Assembly: GCF_016086655.4 (NCBI RefSeq) | Contig: NC_052140.2 | Location: 15,376,001-15,440,000 of the forward strand | Length of the DNA stretch: 64,000 nt | DNA from: Lepeophtheirus salmonis | Taxonomy: Eukaryota; Arthropoda; Copepoda; Siphonostomatoida; Caligidae | Reading direction: 5' to 3' | Shown here: in pieces, positions 47,164 through 59,359 of the stretch | How positions within the stretch are numbered: position 1 is the stretch's first letter | Layout: the number at the start of each line of letters is the position of its first letter | Program-made: the position numbers and the translations under genes | Notes under the pieces: generated by a model | Told to the model about the DNA's origin: nothing | Database searches by the model: none | The model's input: the letters and a program-made list of their open reading frames with translations, nothing else

Positions 47164-47235
47164 GGAACGACGTAGCTAAATGGATAGATTAATTTCTTGA
47201 TCTGTATGTGTGTAGGTTCGATACTTGCTCGTTCT
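47164..47235 (+). tRNA. tRNA-like sequence (pseudogene or SINE head)
   Basis: The 72 bases have ends that can pair over seven positions (GGAACGA with TCGTTCT, one G-T). The T arm is complete (GTAGG, loop TTCGATA, CTTGC). The A box TAGCTAAATGG matches the pol III consensus fully and the B box reads GGTTCGATACT (nine of eleven). Two extra bases lie before the expected T8, the D stem pairs at three of four positions, and the anticodon stem does not pair. I take it as a decayed tRNA or the head of a tRNA-derived SINE; an A-rich tract lies about 60 bases downstream (47297-47309). Confidence 0.45.
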
Positions 47236-48017
47236 TAAAATATACAATTCTAAAAATTCTTTAAACAACATTTATAGTTGAGATGAGGGTAATTGTAAAA
47301 AAAAAAATTCCATATTGTATTCGAGTTCAGAGTTATTTTTCATGCACTCCATACAATCTTCGTCTACACCTATGTCCATTGAGTTAATAAATGCAATATA
47401 ATTGGAAATTTGTTCATTTTTGCAGAAAAGGAATGGATATATGCAATGTCTATGCAAAAGGCTTGAGACTTGATAAAAGCCTTTACATACATATATATGT
47501 AATTATGTGTAAGAAAAAAAACAAAAGTATGTGAAGCTACCGTGAAATTGTTGTTTGTTCAATCTCCACACTCCATCAATAGTACATAGTAATATTATAA
47601 TCTATGTTGTTGCCAAAAAAAATTGAATATGTATATATATTTACAAGCATGTATATTTTATTTACATTCATGCAATATGATTGACTCTATATATATACCT
47701 TAGGTATTACATCGGTAGATATATACATATGTATATTCAAGCTATTAATATTCATCATGGTATTTGATAGCAAGTATTGAAAGTCATCTGTCAAAAAGAC
47801 ATATCCCATTGAATACTTAATTAATATTGAAATTATAACCATTGACTGATTAGCTGTTATGTAGACGTACACCGGTACTACAGGGTGAGGGCTCAAAAAT
47901 TATAGTCCTCTTTGAGGACATTTAACCTCAGTTTTCATTGTCCGACAATTTTAGATTTTTTTTTCCAATCAAAAATGTGCAAGCTACTTGCAAAATGGTA
48001 GAAAGTGTGCACAAATC

Positions 48018-48490
48018 AATCTCCAGCTCAGGTCATGGTCCTTGGCGTCGTGGCATTCGACAGCAGCAAGATGCCTCTCTACATCTTCAAAGCCCACGAG
48101 AAAGTAAAGACGGAAGTATACTACATGTTCTTAAGGCACCATATCTTACCATGATTAAAGAACACATTCCCCAAGGATAACTATGTGTTTACCCAAGACG
48201 GTACTCCGGCACACGTCCAAGAAGGTGCAGTACTTCAGAACGGAGAATATAGCTGCCTTCTAGCCGGAAGATTTCTGAACTTCGTCCTCACCTGACGTGA
48301 CGGACTTTGCAATTTGGAGTGTCTTGGAGGGTAAGACAAACAAGACTTCTCACCCGAATATGGATGTCCTGAAGGACGTGATCACGGAGGACTGCAACAA
48401 CTTGTCACTGGGCTTCATCATGGTCAAATCTGTTTCTGTTCGTCCACGTATTGAAGCCATTTCAGAATGGAGAGGGGCATATTAATAAAA
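48018..48490 (+). mobile_element. Tc1/mariner transposase relic, comparatively young
   Basis: The plus-strand frame from 48018 reads AQVMVLGVVAFDSSKMPLY, then YYMFLRHHILP with TGA for the expected Trp, then YVFTQDGTPAHVQEG with the second catalytic Asp. After one frameshift it reads SSPDVTDFAIWSVLEGKTN (third Asp block) and a normal C-terminal third to about 48484. The first catalytic Asp and DNA-binding half are missing. Only one nonsense change in about 90 codons suggests less decay than the other relics. CAGGGTGAGGGCTC after TA at 47884 may be its left terminus. Confidence 0.75.
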
Positions 48491-48620
48491 AGAGTAGAAA
48501 CTTTTTGGTACCCACTTACTCAATGGTGTTAATTTTCCCTCCTTCAGTGACAATGATTATGTACACCTCACCATAACGGCTTATCCCATCTGTACCATCA
48601 TTGACATCCAATAGATTCTA

Positions 48621-48903
48621 CAGGGTGAATCATACCTTTTATTATCCAAAATCCGATCATTTTGTGAGGTTAAATAGAGCCTCAATAAAAAAACTTACAT
48701 ATCACTAAAACAATTTTAAAAGGCGTGCCAACTTCCACTGCTGACTTTCTCTTCTCATGTACCTTAAAAATTACCAACAATTGCAAATTTTTCTGCAAAT
48801 AATTCAATAATCACGATTTTTTTTACAGTGAGACTTTTAATGTCCATGAGTTATTTAAGTTTCATTTCAAATTATTTTTATTCGGTATTTATGGTACACC
48901 CTG
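48621..48903. mobile_element. CAGGGTG MITE with TA target duplication
   Basis: The left end reads TA then CAGGGTGAATCATACC, and the right end, reverse-complemented, reads TA then CAGGGTGTACCATAAATACC. The TA at 48619-48620 and 48904-48905 is the expected Tc1/mariner duplication. The 283-bp interior has no open frame and matches 10133-10452. Confidence 0.75.
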
Positions 48904-49348
48904 TACATTCTGATAAGAAAAATAAAAATAAGCCGAAAATCAGGTTATTTTATGTTCCTTTAATTGGTCAGATGGAGTTGCATTGATTGAGTATAAGTAA
49001 ACATTATAGTTTAACAAATACTCCATTTGACATAGGAATCTTCTTTGAAGTCCATATACTTAAATTTTATTTATTTCTTTTGGAGTAACGGAGACGCAAC
49101 CTACGCTCATTGATTTCAAAATCACTTTGTACTTGGGCAATTCTGTGAAAATTCTATACAGTTCTTCATTTAATAGTAGTAAATTGTGACTCGCTTTATC
49201 AGAACAAATCCAAATTGAACCAAATCAACGGTTGTCAAAAAGTAAATAGATGGTGTTGAATTTGGAGAGTACCATTCTGTTACATACGACATTTACATCT
49301 TAATTACTCCCTCAACAGTTCCTCAAAAAATATTCATATTATGATCTT

Positions 49349-49850
49349 ATGATTAACGTCACCAACAATTTCCTGATTCAAATTTCATATGAGACCTATC
49401 CAAACGGATTCTCCCAACAGCATCAATTAAAAAAAGTTATCTCTTCCCTTAAATTTATTTTCTTAAAAATTGAATGGGTTGGATCAAGACAGAATGTTAA
49501 TTGTAGACCAGTCATGACCAATATAGGATTTCCAGAGAGAACCCCAAAAATAATACCTATACATTGGTACGGGGTCCTATTAAAATTAAATTCAGAACAT
49601 GATATATTATTATCATTTTGCAAGAACAGCAATGGCGGAATGTCCCCAAAAGTAGGTATTGCGTCAAAGTTTAGGTCAAATTCAACCGTCCACTGTGTCA
49701 AGGAGGACCTGGATACCGGTGAGGATATAGAAGAAGACCCCCAGGAAATTGTTGTATAAGAAAATTGTCTACTGAAGCTGTTATTAAACCTTCTAAAGAG
49801 AAGCTGGATTTCTCCAAGACGGATATAGGGATGGACGTCAGTGTCTCAAA
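49349..49850. other. Overlapping open frames on both strands, unassigned
   Basis: The plus frame 49349-49759 gives 136 codons, with an acidic end (EDLDTGEDIEEDPQEIVV). The minus strand is open from about 49848 down to 49423, reading WTVEFDLNFDAIPTFGDIPP and later CIGIIFGVLSGNPILVMTG. Codon use on the minus strand looks the more protein-like, but it has no ATG start. I do not recognise either. It may be an old exon or a relic of inserted sequence. Confidence 0.25.
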
Positions 49851-50165
49851 GTTCACAGTGTCTTGTGCATCAAAGAGGCTGGCGGTATCTGTCTACGAGT
49901 CCTATATGTGGACCATCTGTTTAATTTCAGTTGTTTTGGTGAACTCTTGGCATCCCTAATCAGCAGATGTTAATCTCCTGGATTATTGTATATGGTAGGA
50001 AGTAGAATCCGACGACCAAAGACTCCGAAAAACAAATGTTGAAGCATTAAGATGTTCTGTCGATGAATATTGGGCTGCCTGTAAGTGGCCTACACCATTG
50101 CACCTTCTACAATGTCTGCCGCTGGGTAGAAGCCGTAATTAAAACTGCGTTGGGTATCAAAAGTA
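49790..50165 (+). mobile_element. Tc1/mariner transposase relic (family D), internally deleted
   Basis: The plus strand has DVSVSKFTVSCASKRLAVSV (about 49833-49890), matching the end of the helix-turn-helix region. After a deletion it jumps to SADVNLLDYCIW (about 49960), the third catalytic block, followed by a TAG, then EVESDDQRLRKTNVEALRCS and VDEYWAA. Frames break near 50085. The central catalytic blocks are gone. Confidence 0.65.
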
Positions 50166-50169
50166 TCTA

Positions 50170-52735
50170 ACATAATCCCTCATTGTTTGATTCGTTCAAT
50201 TGAGTTTCAAAAAATTTGCACACCCCAGTATGTATATACAAAGTTATTTTGCAAGAATTATAATGTATTCTGCAAATTTGAATAGTGCCCTCCCCCCCCC
50301 CTTCTCTTCTACATATGTTATATTTAGCTATTGGGTACAATTTGGGCTCTTATGGGTACATACTACTCAGTGAGTGAGTTAGTGAATGGAAGAAAAAGTT
50401 GAATATCATTATCTCTATTGACAAGAAAATCTATTCAGTAGTCAAAATATATTATTCTCAGGTGCTTAATTCTAAATATATTCTTAGCATATTTGCACAT
50501 TACTAAACTAATACAATTATGTCTCTCGATATATTTTTTTTTTTTTGCTTAATCGCATAAAATAAATAATAATAATAAATATTTATTCAGTAATAACAAG
50601 TATAGGTATCTAGAGTAAGTGCTTTAAAAAAAACCCATTAAGAGGCTTAATTCATCTTTTTTTCCCATATGGTATGAATACATTTTCTGTTACTTAAATA
50701 TTCAATAACTTAATAAAGGGGAAAATTATCCACAAATATACTACGTAGCTGTTTTATCCTACTAGAAAGTGCATGACACTGCTTAATACTTATAAATGTA
50801 TGCTGACATAAAATACTACAAAATATGCAGTATTTTTATTATTGTACAGAAATGCATTTTGAATTAATGAATTTTTAAAGTATAACTAGGTATAATTATA
50901 TTGATCCTCACAAAAGCATTACGAATCAAGTCATATCCTTGTGCCCATAAATTTATAATATTCATTCTTATAATTTGAGGAGGAAAAAAAACATCTGAGG
51001 AGTTTAATGAACCTTCTTCAGAATTTTATGTATGCTTTATATTAATATGTACATCAAACCCTTTAGATTACGAACAAATATCCCTTCTGTAAAAGTGGTT
51101 TTAAGTTTAAAATAACCTGAAACTTTAGTTATAACATCAAAGAGAGGCCCCAAAACTTGCAGTAGTGAATATCTTATTCTCCGAGAATTTTATTACTCTC
51201 CAACAATTTGCACACACCTTTAATTTTACTGCTCCGACATTTTTAAATTTTAAAGAGATTTTTGGATCAAAAAACGTTATAAAATCCAAAAGTAGAGTCC
51301 CGTAATGAGACCACGGTCAAAGTTGTGATCTTAAACGAGTATCTATATCTTAGAAACAACTTAGAATTGTGTGCTGAAATTTAAAAAACTTAATCCACTT
51401 ATAAATTTGAACTTGTATGCCAAAAATCATCCAAATCTGTGATGGTTTGGGTGCATTTTTTTGCAAAAGGTGCAAAAGGAGAGGAAGGCACTGAAAGACT
51501 TTTAAGAAATATACAGTATATATAGTTCCCAATGTTATAATAAAGAGAGAAAATATGGGAGTTTGACTACATTTGGACCCTGGTGTAAAGACTAAATAGA
51601 TTTTTCTATGGGGGAAACCTTATTGAAAACATTTTTATGTTTACAATATTTGACACTGTTAAATTTTTTTGGATGAGATTTGAATACTGATAGTTTTTAA
51701 CATTTTATTTCACTATATATTTTGACAACATAATTTATTTTTTTACCTTTTTTTGTAAGTTTGACAACAACTGATGTCCTTATGCAGAAATTATTTTTAT
51801 GTTAAAGTGCAGGCCCTAAGGCATGTGCTCTAAATGCCCCTCTTAAAAAACTAAAAAAAAAGAAAGAAGTAAAGTGATGTAGATAATAAAAGGATGTCTG
51901 AACATTTTAGGAATTAAAGATTTAAAATAGGAAGCTCCTTAACAATAACTTAGAACAGCTCCCTCTAGTAGGTTGTGTGGAAACGTCATAAATGGGTTAA
52001 TTCTCCACTGTTTTGATTTTTATATTTTCTTTTATGGTGTGAACCATAAAAGAAAATAATATTATCTCGTCCGCCGCGGATCACAACAAGAACACTCTGC
52101 ATTTTCCACGATTTTGGAATAAATACCTTGTTGATTGATGCCATTTATTTAACTGACGCTAAACACTTCTTGCTAGACAGCTAAGTAAGAAATAACGTTC
52201 TACAATGGTCGTACGCTGTATTCGCTATCCGAGATATTACTGTTGGTAAATGTATGTACCTATATGCATAATTTTTGTATCAGTGGCAAAGTTGATTGAC
52301 AAGAATATTATTATGTACCAATATACTTAGGTATGTTGACAAAAATTTTAAACATTGCCTTATTTTTTCACTTTGATTAACCCTTTTTTAAATATTTCTT
52401 CTGTTTTTGGAGGGTATGACGATTTTTGAGGGGGAAAAAATAATCTATTTCCTTTAAAAATACACGTGGAATGTTGTCCAAAAAGAATATCTATGCATAT
52501 TTATTAGAGTGGCTCATATATCTGTTAGTTAGTTGTTGTTGTTTTTTTATTAAACTCTTAAAATGTTCCTATTCGTGAAAATGAAGAAATAATTAATGTA
52601 TGTAGAAAAAAAGAAAACCATTATTTTCAAAAAAAAAAAAAAAAAACATTCTTGGACAGCTTTGTGATTCTTTGACTGAAGTTTATTTGAGTGATCGTCA
52701 AAGATGAACACACACAAATAAAATACGGCATATTT
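50170..52735. other. Gene-free AT-rich DNA
   Basis: I see no gene. A C-rich tract lies at 50288-50300. TTTATGGTGTGAACCATAAA near 52033 is a short palindrome. No transposase match was found. Confidence 0.5.
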
Positions 52736-52739
52736 TACA

Positions 52740-53130
52740 GTTTCTCCTCGAAGCAAGGCAAAAACGCAATCCAGGCCGCTAAAAATGTGAATAATGTTTA
52801 TATTCCTGATGCTGTAACAGCCAATCCTGCATAATTTTGGCTTCGTGCATTACATTCCAGTCATTTTGATATCAAAGATATCCCACGCTCTGTTAGGCCA
52901 TTTGTCGAAAATGTCGATAAAACAATGGAATTGTCGAGTCCGACTATCATGTCAGCCCTGTTTTGATTGCTAAGACGAGAAACCTTCATGATTTTTTTTA
53001 AATTGGAAGTGTTCATGTTTTTTGAAGGACTTCTCGGTATGAGAAGTGAACAGCTAATGGTTTGAAATAACGTTTATTATTGATATTGTAAGCCGTTAAG
53101 ATCGAGAATGACCAATAAAACCTTCAACAG
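52740..53130 (+). mobile_element. Mariner transposase N-terminal relic
   Basis: From about 52758 the plus strand reads GKNAIQAAKNVNNVY-IPDAVT-like sequence across one frame change, then FDIKDIPRSVRPFVENVDK. This is the same N-terminal HTH block as at 35715, ending in the DxPRSGRP-type motif. The catalytic region is absent. Confidence 0.65.
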
Positions 53131-53134
53131 ATCT

Positions 53135-53890
53135 TGGTTTGGCCTTAAGATACTTTAAAAAAATTTACTTGTGTATAAATATAATTTAAGATACGGAGAC
53201 ATATTATGCCATCAAAAACCATGTATACAGAAATAAAATCAAAAGATTGATCAATAACATTAAAGCATTTCAAAAAGGTATAATGATATTCAAATATGAT
53301 TGAATCTTTTTTGAATGAACAAATCTTACGCAAATAAAAGTTAAGACTTTAGAGCCTTGTTAATATATTATGTAGCTCTCTTAATGCATTTCGTGTGGCA
53401 CACTTAAACCGAATCTCCAAGGGAGTCAGAGTTATGTGAGAAAACCCCCATTAAATATGAATAATCTTTGAACTTGCAGTTCCCAACATAAAGGGTTGTC
53501 AAGTCTCACACATTTGACGTGAGATTCACGCAATTTTACTCTCTGAAAAACGATTTGTTTAGTAGCAAATTGACATAATATCTCCAAAGACTCGACAACT
53601 CTAATGTCGGGATCTACTATTTATATTCTAATATTAATTATCATCCATTTTCATGGACAAATCATTCTTATTAGCCCTTTAGAGTTGCTGTAAATTGTTT
53701 TTTAACCCCTCAAAATCCGTATTTATCCCAAATTTGAAAGATAAATTGACAAAAATCAATTAATCTAAAAAAAACAGTTTCTGTCACAATAATACTACCA
53801 GTAATACACAGTAGTATTGCCCGTAGTAATTGTGCACCGTGTAAAGGAACTTTTTTAATAAAATAATATAGAAGTAATCAGCCCAAGAAA
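53135..53890. other. Gene-free AT-rich DNA
   Basis: I see no gene or clear repeat. Confidence 0.45.
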
Positions 53891-53894
53891 TTGT

Positions 53895-54145
53895 CATTAT
53901 TACTCTTACACGTAACTAATCAAAACTTATATTAATTCATATGACCTTGTTCTTTCTTCAATTATGAAAGAATAATAATAAGGATTTGAAAAAAACAAAA
54001 TTATATGACGGGATAACTGATGAGTACTTCTATCTCAAGAGCGCTCACTAACAAAAACAAACAAACCAGTGCGTTTATATTTAAACTTCTTCTGAAAATC
54101 CGAATGAATTATGAATGATTTACTTAAGAGAGCCATAAAAAAACA
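53895..54145. repeat. Dispersed repeat, copy 2 (partner at 8285-8590)
   Basis: See 8285-8590. This copy shares ACACGTAACTAATC, TAATTCATATG, AACTGATGAGTACTT and GAGCGCTCA-like words. Confidence 0.6.
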
Positions 54146-54149
54146 GCAG

Positions 54150-55145
54150 ATACATTGATACATATTCGATGCTACACAAACCTGCCTTCAATATTTCTTT
54201 AATACAACTACATTGACATTTCTTAGATACAAAATATGTATATAATATACATTAGAGAGCACTATTTTCAGTGCACACTCTACACACGCTCCATGCTGTA
54301 TATACACACGCTTGCAATATTCCATTAATACAAACATAGTTATTTCTCTAATATGTTAATGATATATACAGTGCTCCCTGATATATATCACGTGACTATT
54401 ATTTGATACATTCATACACACACAAACAAACAATGCTTTATTTATAAGAATTTGTGTTGAACTTTTTTATGGATGTACCTTTCTTAATGTTCGTGAATAT
54501 GGAACTGTTGCAACTGTCCCGTGTTGCAATTATTCCCGGTGTTCCCTACCTCTGGCTTACATATTAACAAGGAGTTGAAAAGCTTAAAAACATACGTCTT
54601 TAATAACAAATCCAAAGATCTTGAATGACTTGATTTGCAGTTTTTTATATTGTAGTTATTTGCCGTTTACCATATATGAAAAAGTAAAAAAAAACAACCA
54701 TTAGGGAATGGTTGGTTGTGGCACAACATATAATAATCAAATCATTTATTCAAAAACAGAAACAAAGGGAATAAAAGATTATTTAATGGCCTATGGAACA
54801 AGAGATGACAAATTCCAAATGCACGTAGTAGCGTTGGTTATATGAATATATTTTAGGGTGGCCGGTTGAATAAAAAATATTTTATTTTATTTTTGATGAT
54901 GAGTAGTGCGAAAAAGTTGTCAAATGTTGAATAAATTGGTCTTCAAAATTATGTGGATCTAGGATGAGATCTTCAGTTGATAGAAAGTTTGATGAAATTA
55001 GCAAACAAATCATATTTTAGTGAAAAATAATATTAAGTATGAGATTTTTCAAAAACAAAGTACGCTATAACAATTTTTGTGTGAAGTGTGGCTAACACTT
55101 TTAGTTGTCTACAAATTTGTGATAATTTATATCAACACATTATTC
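54150..55145. other. Gene-free AT-rich DNA
   Basis: I see no gene. A locally repetitive part at 54200-54430 uses the words CACACGC, TACAAAATATG and ATATATAC. Confidence 0.45.
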
Positions 55146-55151
55146 ATATTA

Positions 55152-55510
55152 ACCTTTCATAGGCGCCGCAAATTGTATTTAAAGTAGCCAAAACGGATCG
55201 GTTCACTAATAAAATAAGAAATTGATAAATTTGATTTGAAAGGTCAATATTAGTCCCTGAAATCATATAAAGGTTTTTTTTACTATTTTAAAAAAAGTAT
55301 TGGGTATCTTCACACAAATTTGAATAAAAATCTTATAATGGTCTCAAATATGTTTATGAAATATTGAACTGTATGAATATATGAATTAAAAAAATAAATT
55401 GGGATTTTCTTTTCTCTTCATATTTGTTTATGATTATTTTTATAGTGACGCACCAAATATGTCCGCTTCAGTTTACTTTGGATATGTAAACTTTTTATCT
55501 ATCAAAAATA
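55152..55510. repeat. Dispersed repeat copy (29872 family)
   Basis: It starts with AACCTTTCATAGGCGCC, like the TIR at 29872. It shares CAATATTAGTCCCT, CAAATTTGAATAAAAA, AATATGTTTATGAAATATTG and a TGAATTAAAAAAATAAAT stretch with 29940-30190 and 40050-40290. Confidence 0.55.
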
Positions 55511-55514
55511 TTTT

Positions 55515-58500
55515 ATATCTCACTCCTTAAAATCACTATAACCTACAAAAATTGAAATACAATTATAATACACGTATAGTTGTACTGCGTAAAACGCGCA
55601 TAATTGATGCATTTCTGTTCATGTCGTTAGCTCTATTGTATAACACAACCTTTTCTCTAAAAATAAACAGACTAAATACCTAAAATTAGTAGGTGGTTCG
55701 CTATTTCTTCTCAACTATGAAATTATAAGTTAATAATTGTTGTTAATTATTCACAACTCAACAAATAGGAACAAAAAACAGTGAAGATTTTTGTGTCAAG
55801 GAGGTCACTCCGTCTGTTATATCAAACTTCAAATTAGTGAAATTATCTAATATGAAAGCAAAATTACTTTGAGACAAAATTATTTGGCATATAGTTTAGT
55901 ATTTATGTCATCATGCCACATAATAATTATATGATAAAGGTATGTAATTATTCAATCTAATAAATTTAATATTTTGTACACATACCTGTATGGAGATAAT
56001 TTATATAATAATTTCAACAATATATTTCGAACCACCCTAATTTATAGTTATTTAATGACAAAATATACAATCTCCAAATTGCTTTAAATACCAATGTGAC
56101 TCCCCCCTCTGTCTGATATAGCCGAAAATACTTGAGACTGCATTATTTTATATTCATATTTGCTTTTTGTGTGTTTGTTTTTAAATATGTACAATTGCCG
56201 TCCTATGTAGTTTATTAAAACTGTAGCAACAGTTGTCAAAATCAAATTTAGAACATATTATGGCAATGACAGAAGTATAGCATTGCTCAAAGTTATTGAA
56301 TATCGACAAGAAGACAATATTTGCTTTATTAATATATAAGAACTCCGCAACTCATTCTCAGTGTTACTGTCCGTTTTTGAAGAGCACAGACACACATGGC
56401 TACACATTTTATTTGAAGGTTCTCTCCTCGATATCCAAATAATACTGATAATTGATAATAGTTCTAAAAAATAAATAAAACTGTTCAGGTTGCCTACAAG
56501 AAAAATACACGCTAAAAACTGTTCAAGATATACAACCTAATATATGTTACATCATCGACATCCCAAACTTTTAATAACGAAGAGGAACATAAAATACCGT
56601 TCCCAATATATTACCTGTATACTGAAACCCTTACACCAGTGTAAGTTTGATAATTGTTGTGTTGTAAAATGCTTGAAACTCTGGGTTTTTCTTGGTGTAA
56701 TCATGGGGAGAGGAGGCAAGTGGCTCCCCCACCCCTCCTTGATTTAGACATACCTAATATTCGGAAAATTAATTTGCTATTTTCGGTCTTTTATTTTGAA
56801 GATCCTTTAAAAATTTCGGATCATACGCCCATGGTTTTAGAGATATCTGCTAGGAAAACTGATATAATTATAAATGTTTACTAGCTAGTGGAATGGGTTT
56901 TCTAGCCCGTGAACATACTATTTACTGAAGGATAATTTGGGACGAAGGATCGAAACACTATATATAGCTCATATATTGAATATTTTAACTCTATTTTAAA
57001 TGACATTATTATATATAATTTTGTTCCCAACTATAAATGTCACATATGTAGTTAAATAAAAGAGTGTTCCTTAGCAGAATAATATATTTTTATTACCTAC
57101 ATTCATTAATGATCATTATATAAACACAACTCAGTAGCATGCAGTTTGAATCCTGTTGCTACATCAGTCACTTTTTGGGTAGGCGGGAGAAAAAAAAGTA
57201 GTTCTCTGCCAAGGATTATCACTCTTCGTTTTCTTTTTTTACCATGTAGACTATAATTTTGATTAGAATTTAGTTACTGAGAACATTTCACATAACGGTG
57301 ACGTCATAGTCACCCAACCTTACAATTTTTTTATCGAACATATCGAAAATAACGAGGATTCCAATGGAAATAAAAATATAAAGTGTTTAATGTTTTTAAA
57401 CTAATAAAACAATAAAGGACTGGAAATTAATTTGAACAAAATGCTACTTGTTATCTCTATATCATAGAAATTAATAAATATAATTAATCAAGAAAATATT
57501 AATCTGCAAAAAAAAACCCGAAAAAACGCTCCATTAATTTACTTAAACGACATCAAACAAATTAATTAATTGAAAGTAAAATAGTATAGCTATGAAATTA
57601 AGAACAAAATTTATTTATCATCATATAATTTTAAATTGAATTGAAATATCAGGAAAAAAAATAGTATAAAATAAATTAAATCTCCCTGGGATTTAGTTCA
57701 ACTCATACTAAAGAAAAAAAAAGAAGTCAGTAACAGTATGTGATAGTAAGTAAGTACCACAAAATTTAAAAAAATGAATGTGATTTTGAATGTGCTTTAT
57801 CAACGAGCTAAAGTACTCCCTTTCTCATCAAATCATACTATTTATTTTTCAATCTAATATTAATATTTTTTTATTCTTGTGGAAAGAACGTCCAAGGATT
57901 GAGTGAGTTTGCTCATGATAAACGCAGAGTAAAAACCCAGGATTTTGTTTGGGGGTTATCTTCAATATTATTAAAGCAAAAGTTGATTGTTAGTCGACAC
58001 CTAATAACTCATGACATTGCCTAATACATAATTAATTTGTGGGACTAAGGACAAAAATCCAATTTCTTAGTTGGGGTAAGAGAGACTAAACATCTTCAAT
58101 TATTGATCCTTTTTTCAAGTTGTATACATAAATATCTAATCCCAAATTATTTTTAGAAAAGGGCATCTGCCTCACTAGAATTTCAGCCTATGCATTGGTC
58201 TTTTTGAAATAGCTCATCATTTTAACAATTCAAGTTGAAAAAGGACATTCAAAGTCCTTTAAACTCTCTAATTTAATCCTCGCAATCTGATGATTGACTG
58301 TATTTTTTATTTCTTTTTTTACAGTTATTCAGATAAATTTCAAATATTTGCAATTTCTTTAATCGATTCTATGGTTTTTCATCTACAAAGCTATATTGTA
58401 GGAAAATAAACTCAAACAAAAAAAAACACAAATTGGACGTAGGATGTCTAATTCTAGTTGTATTTGACGTACCATACAGAAATCTGCAACTTATTTAATC

Positions 58501-58845
58501 GCATTAGATTAAGTTTTTTTTTGTTTCTTTACCTTTTCGATTTCAATTTATTATTTTATCACTTTCTGTTAATTTGAGAGTATTTTTGAGTAAATATGTT
58601 TATTTCAAATATGTGTTTATACAAGGTGAAGATAAGGGTGAGTTGTCCCTTTTCCCTCTACTATGGGCCTCTGTTAAAAATCTACGATTACGAGGCTGTA
58701 TATGGTATGTAAATTTCAAAAGATGGTCAACATACAGAATGGGGATTTTAAATCCAAAAAAACAATGGATATTACAATTTACATCCCAATATTGCTTCAC
58801 AACTATTTTGCTCGTAATTAAAGGGTTATATAGTGAAGTAAATCC
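55515..58845. other. Gene-free AT-rich DNA
   Basis: I see no gene with support. Open stretches at 56544-56747, 56654-56884 and 58574-58873 (plus) have no recognised domains. ACTCCGCAACTCATTCTCAG at 56341 starts a segment that weakly resembles 8281-8340. Confidence 0.45.
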
Positions 58846-58849
58846 CTCA

Positions 58850-59355
58850 AGTCAACCACTTTCAGAGCCTTGATGAGAACGTTTGTGTCCATGTTGGTCA
58901 CTCCCTCGGAAATGGAAGCATGCAAGTAGTCGACAGTCATATGTACAGGTTTATTGGACACTCTCTCCAAGAAATACATAGTAGTCCAAGGTGTTCAGGT
59001 CCTGTGAGCTAGGAGGCATTTTAATAGTGTATTCCATTAATGTATTATCATTTATTAGCCGTAAACGACTTCCTTGCAGGTGTTCCAGACCTATCAGACT
59101 CCTTGAAAGCCTTGGTAACATCGTAAACAGTTGATGGGTGGCAAGGCTCAACAATCTCTTTGGGCATGCACCTGGCACGGATGCATAATTTAATAGTCGC
59201 AGAGCATTCGTATTCGGAGGACATCTCAAAGATTTTGTACTTTTTGTAATACAGCATTGTTAGCTAACTTTGATGAGTACACTTTCATAAATCTCAGGGT
59301 TGCCAAGATATTGAGGTCTAAACTTGTTTCAGATTTAAAATCTCTAGCCTGCATG
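58850..59355 (-). mobile_element. Tc1/mariner relic (family B), internally deleted
   Basis: At the high end the minus strand keeps the N-terminal block (about 59250-59050: ARCMPKEIVEPCHPSTVYDV, TKAFKESDRSGTPARKS). It then jumps directly to MPPSSQDLNTLDYYVF (third catalytic block) and a C-terminal third (NKPVHMTVDYLHASISEG, TNMDTNVLIKALKVVD) down to 58850. The central part with the first two catalytic Asp residues is deleted. The copy at 4315-4870 shares both ends. Confidence 0.75.
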
Positions 59356-59359
59356 TATT

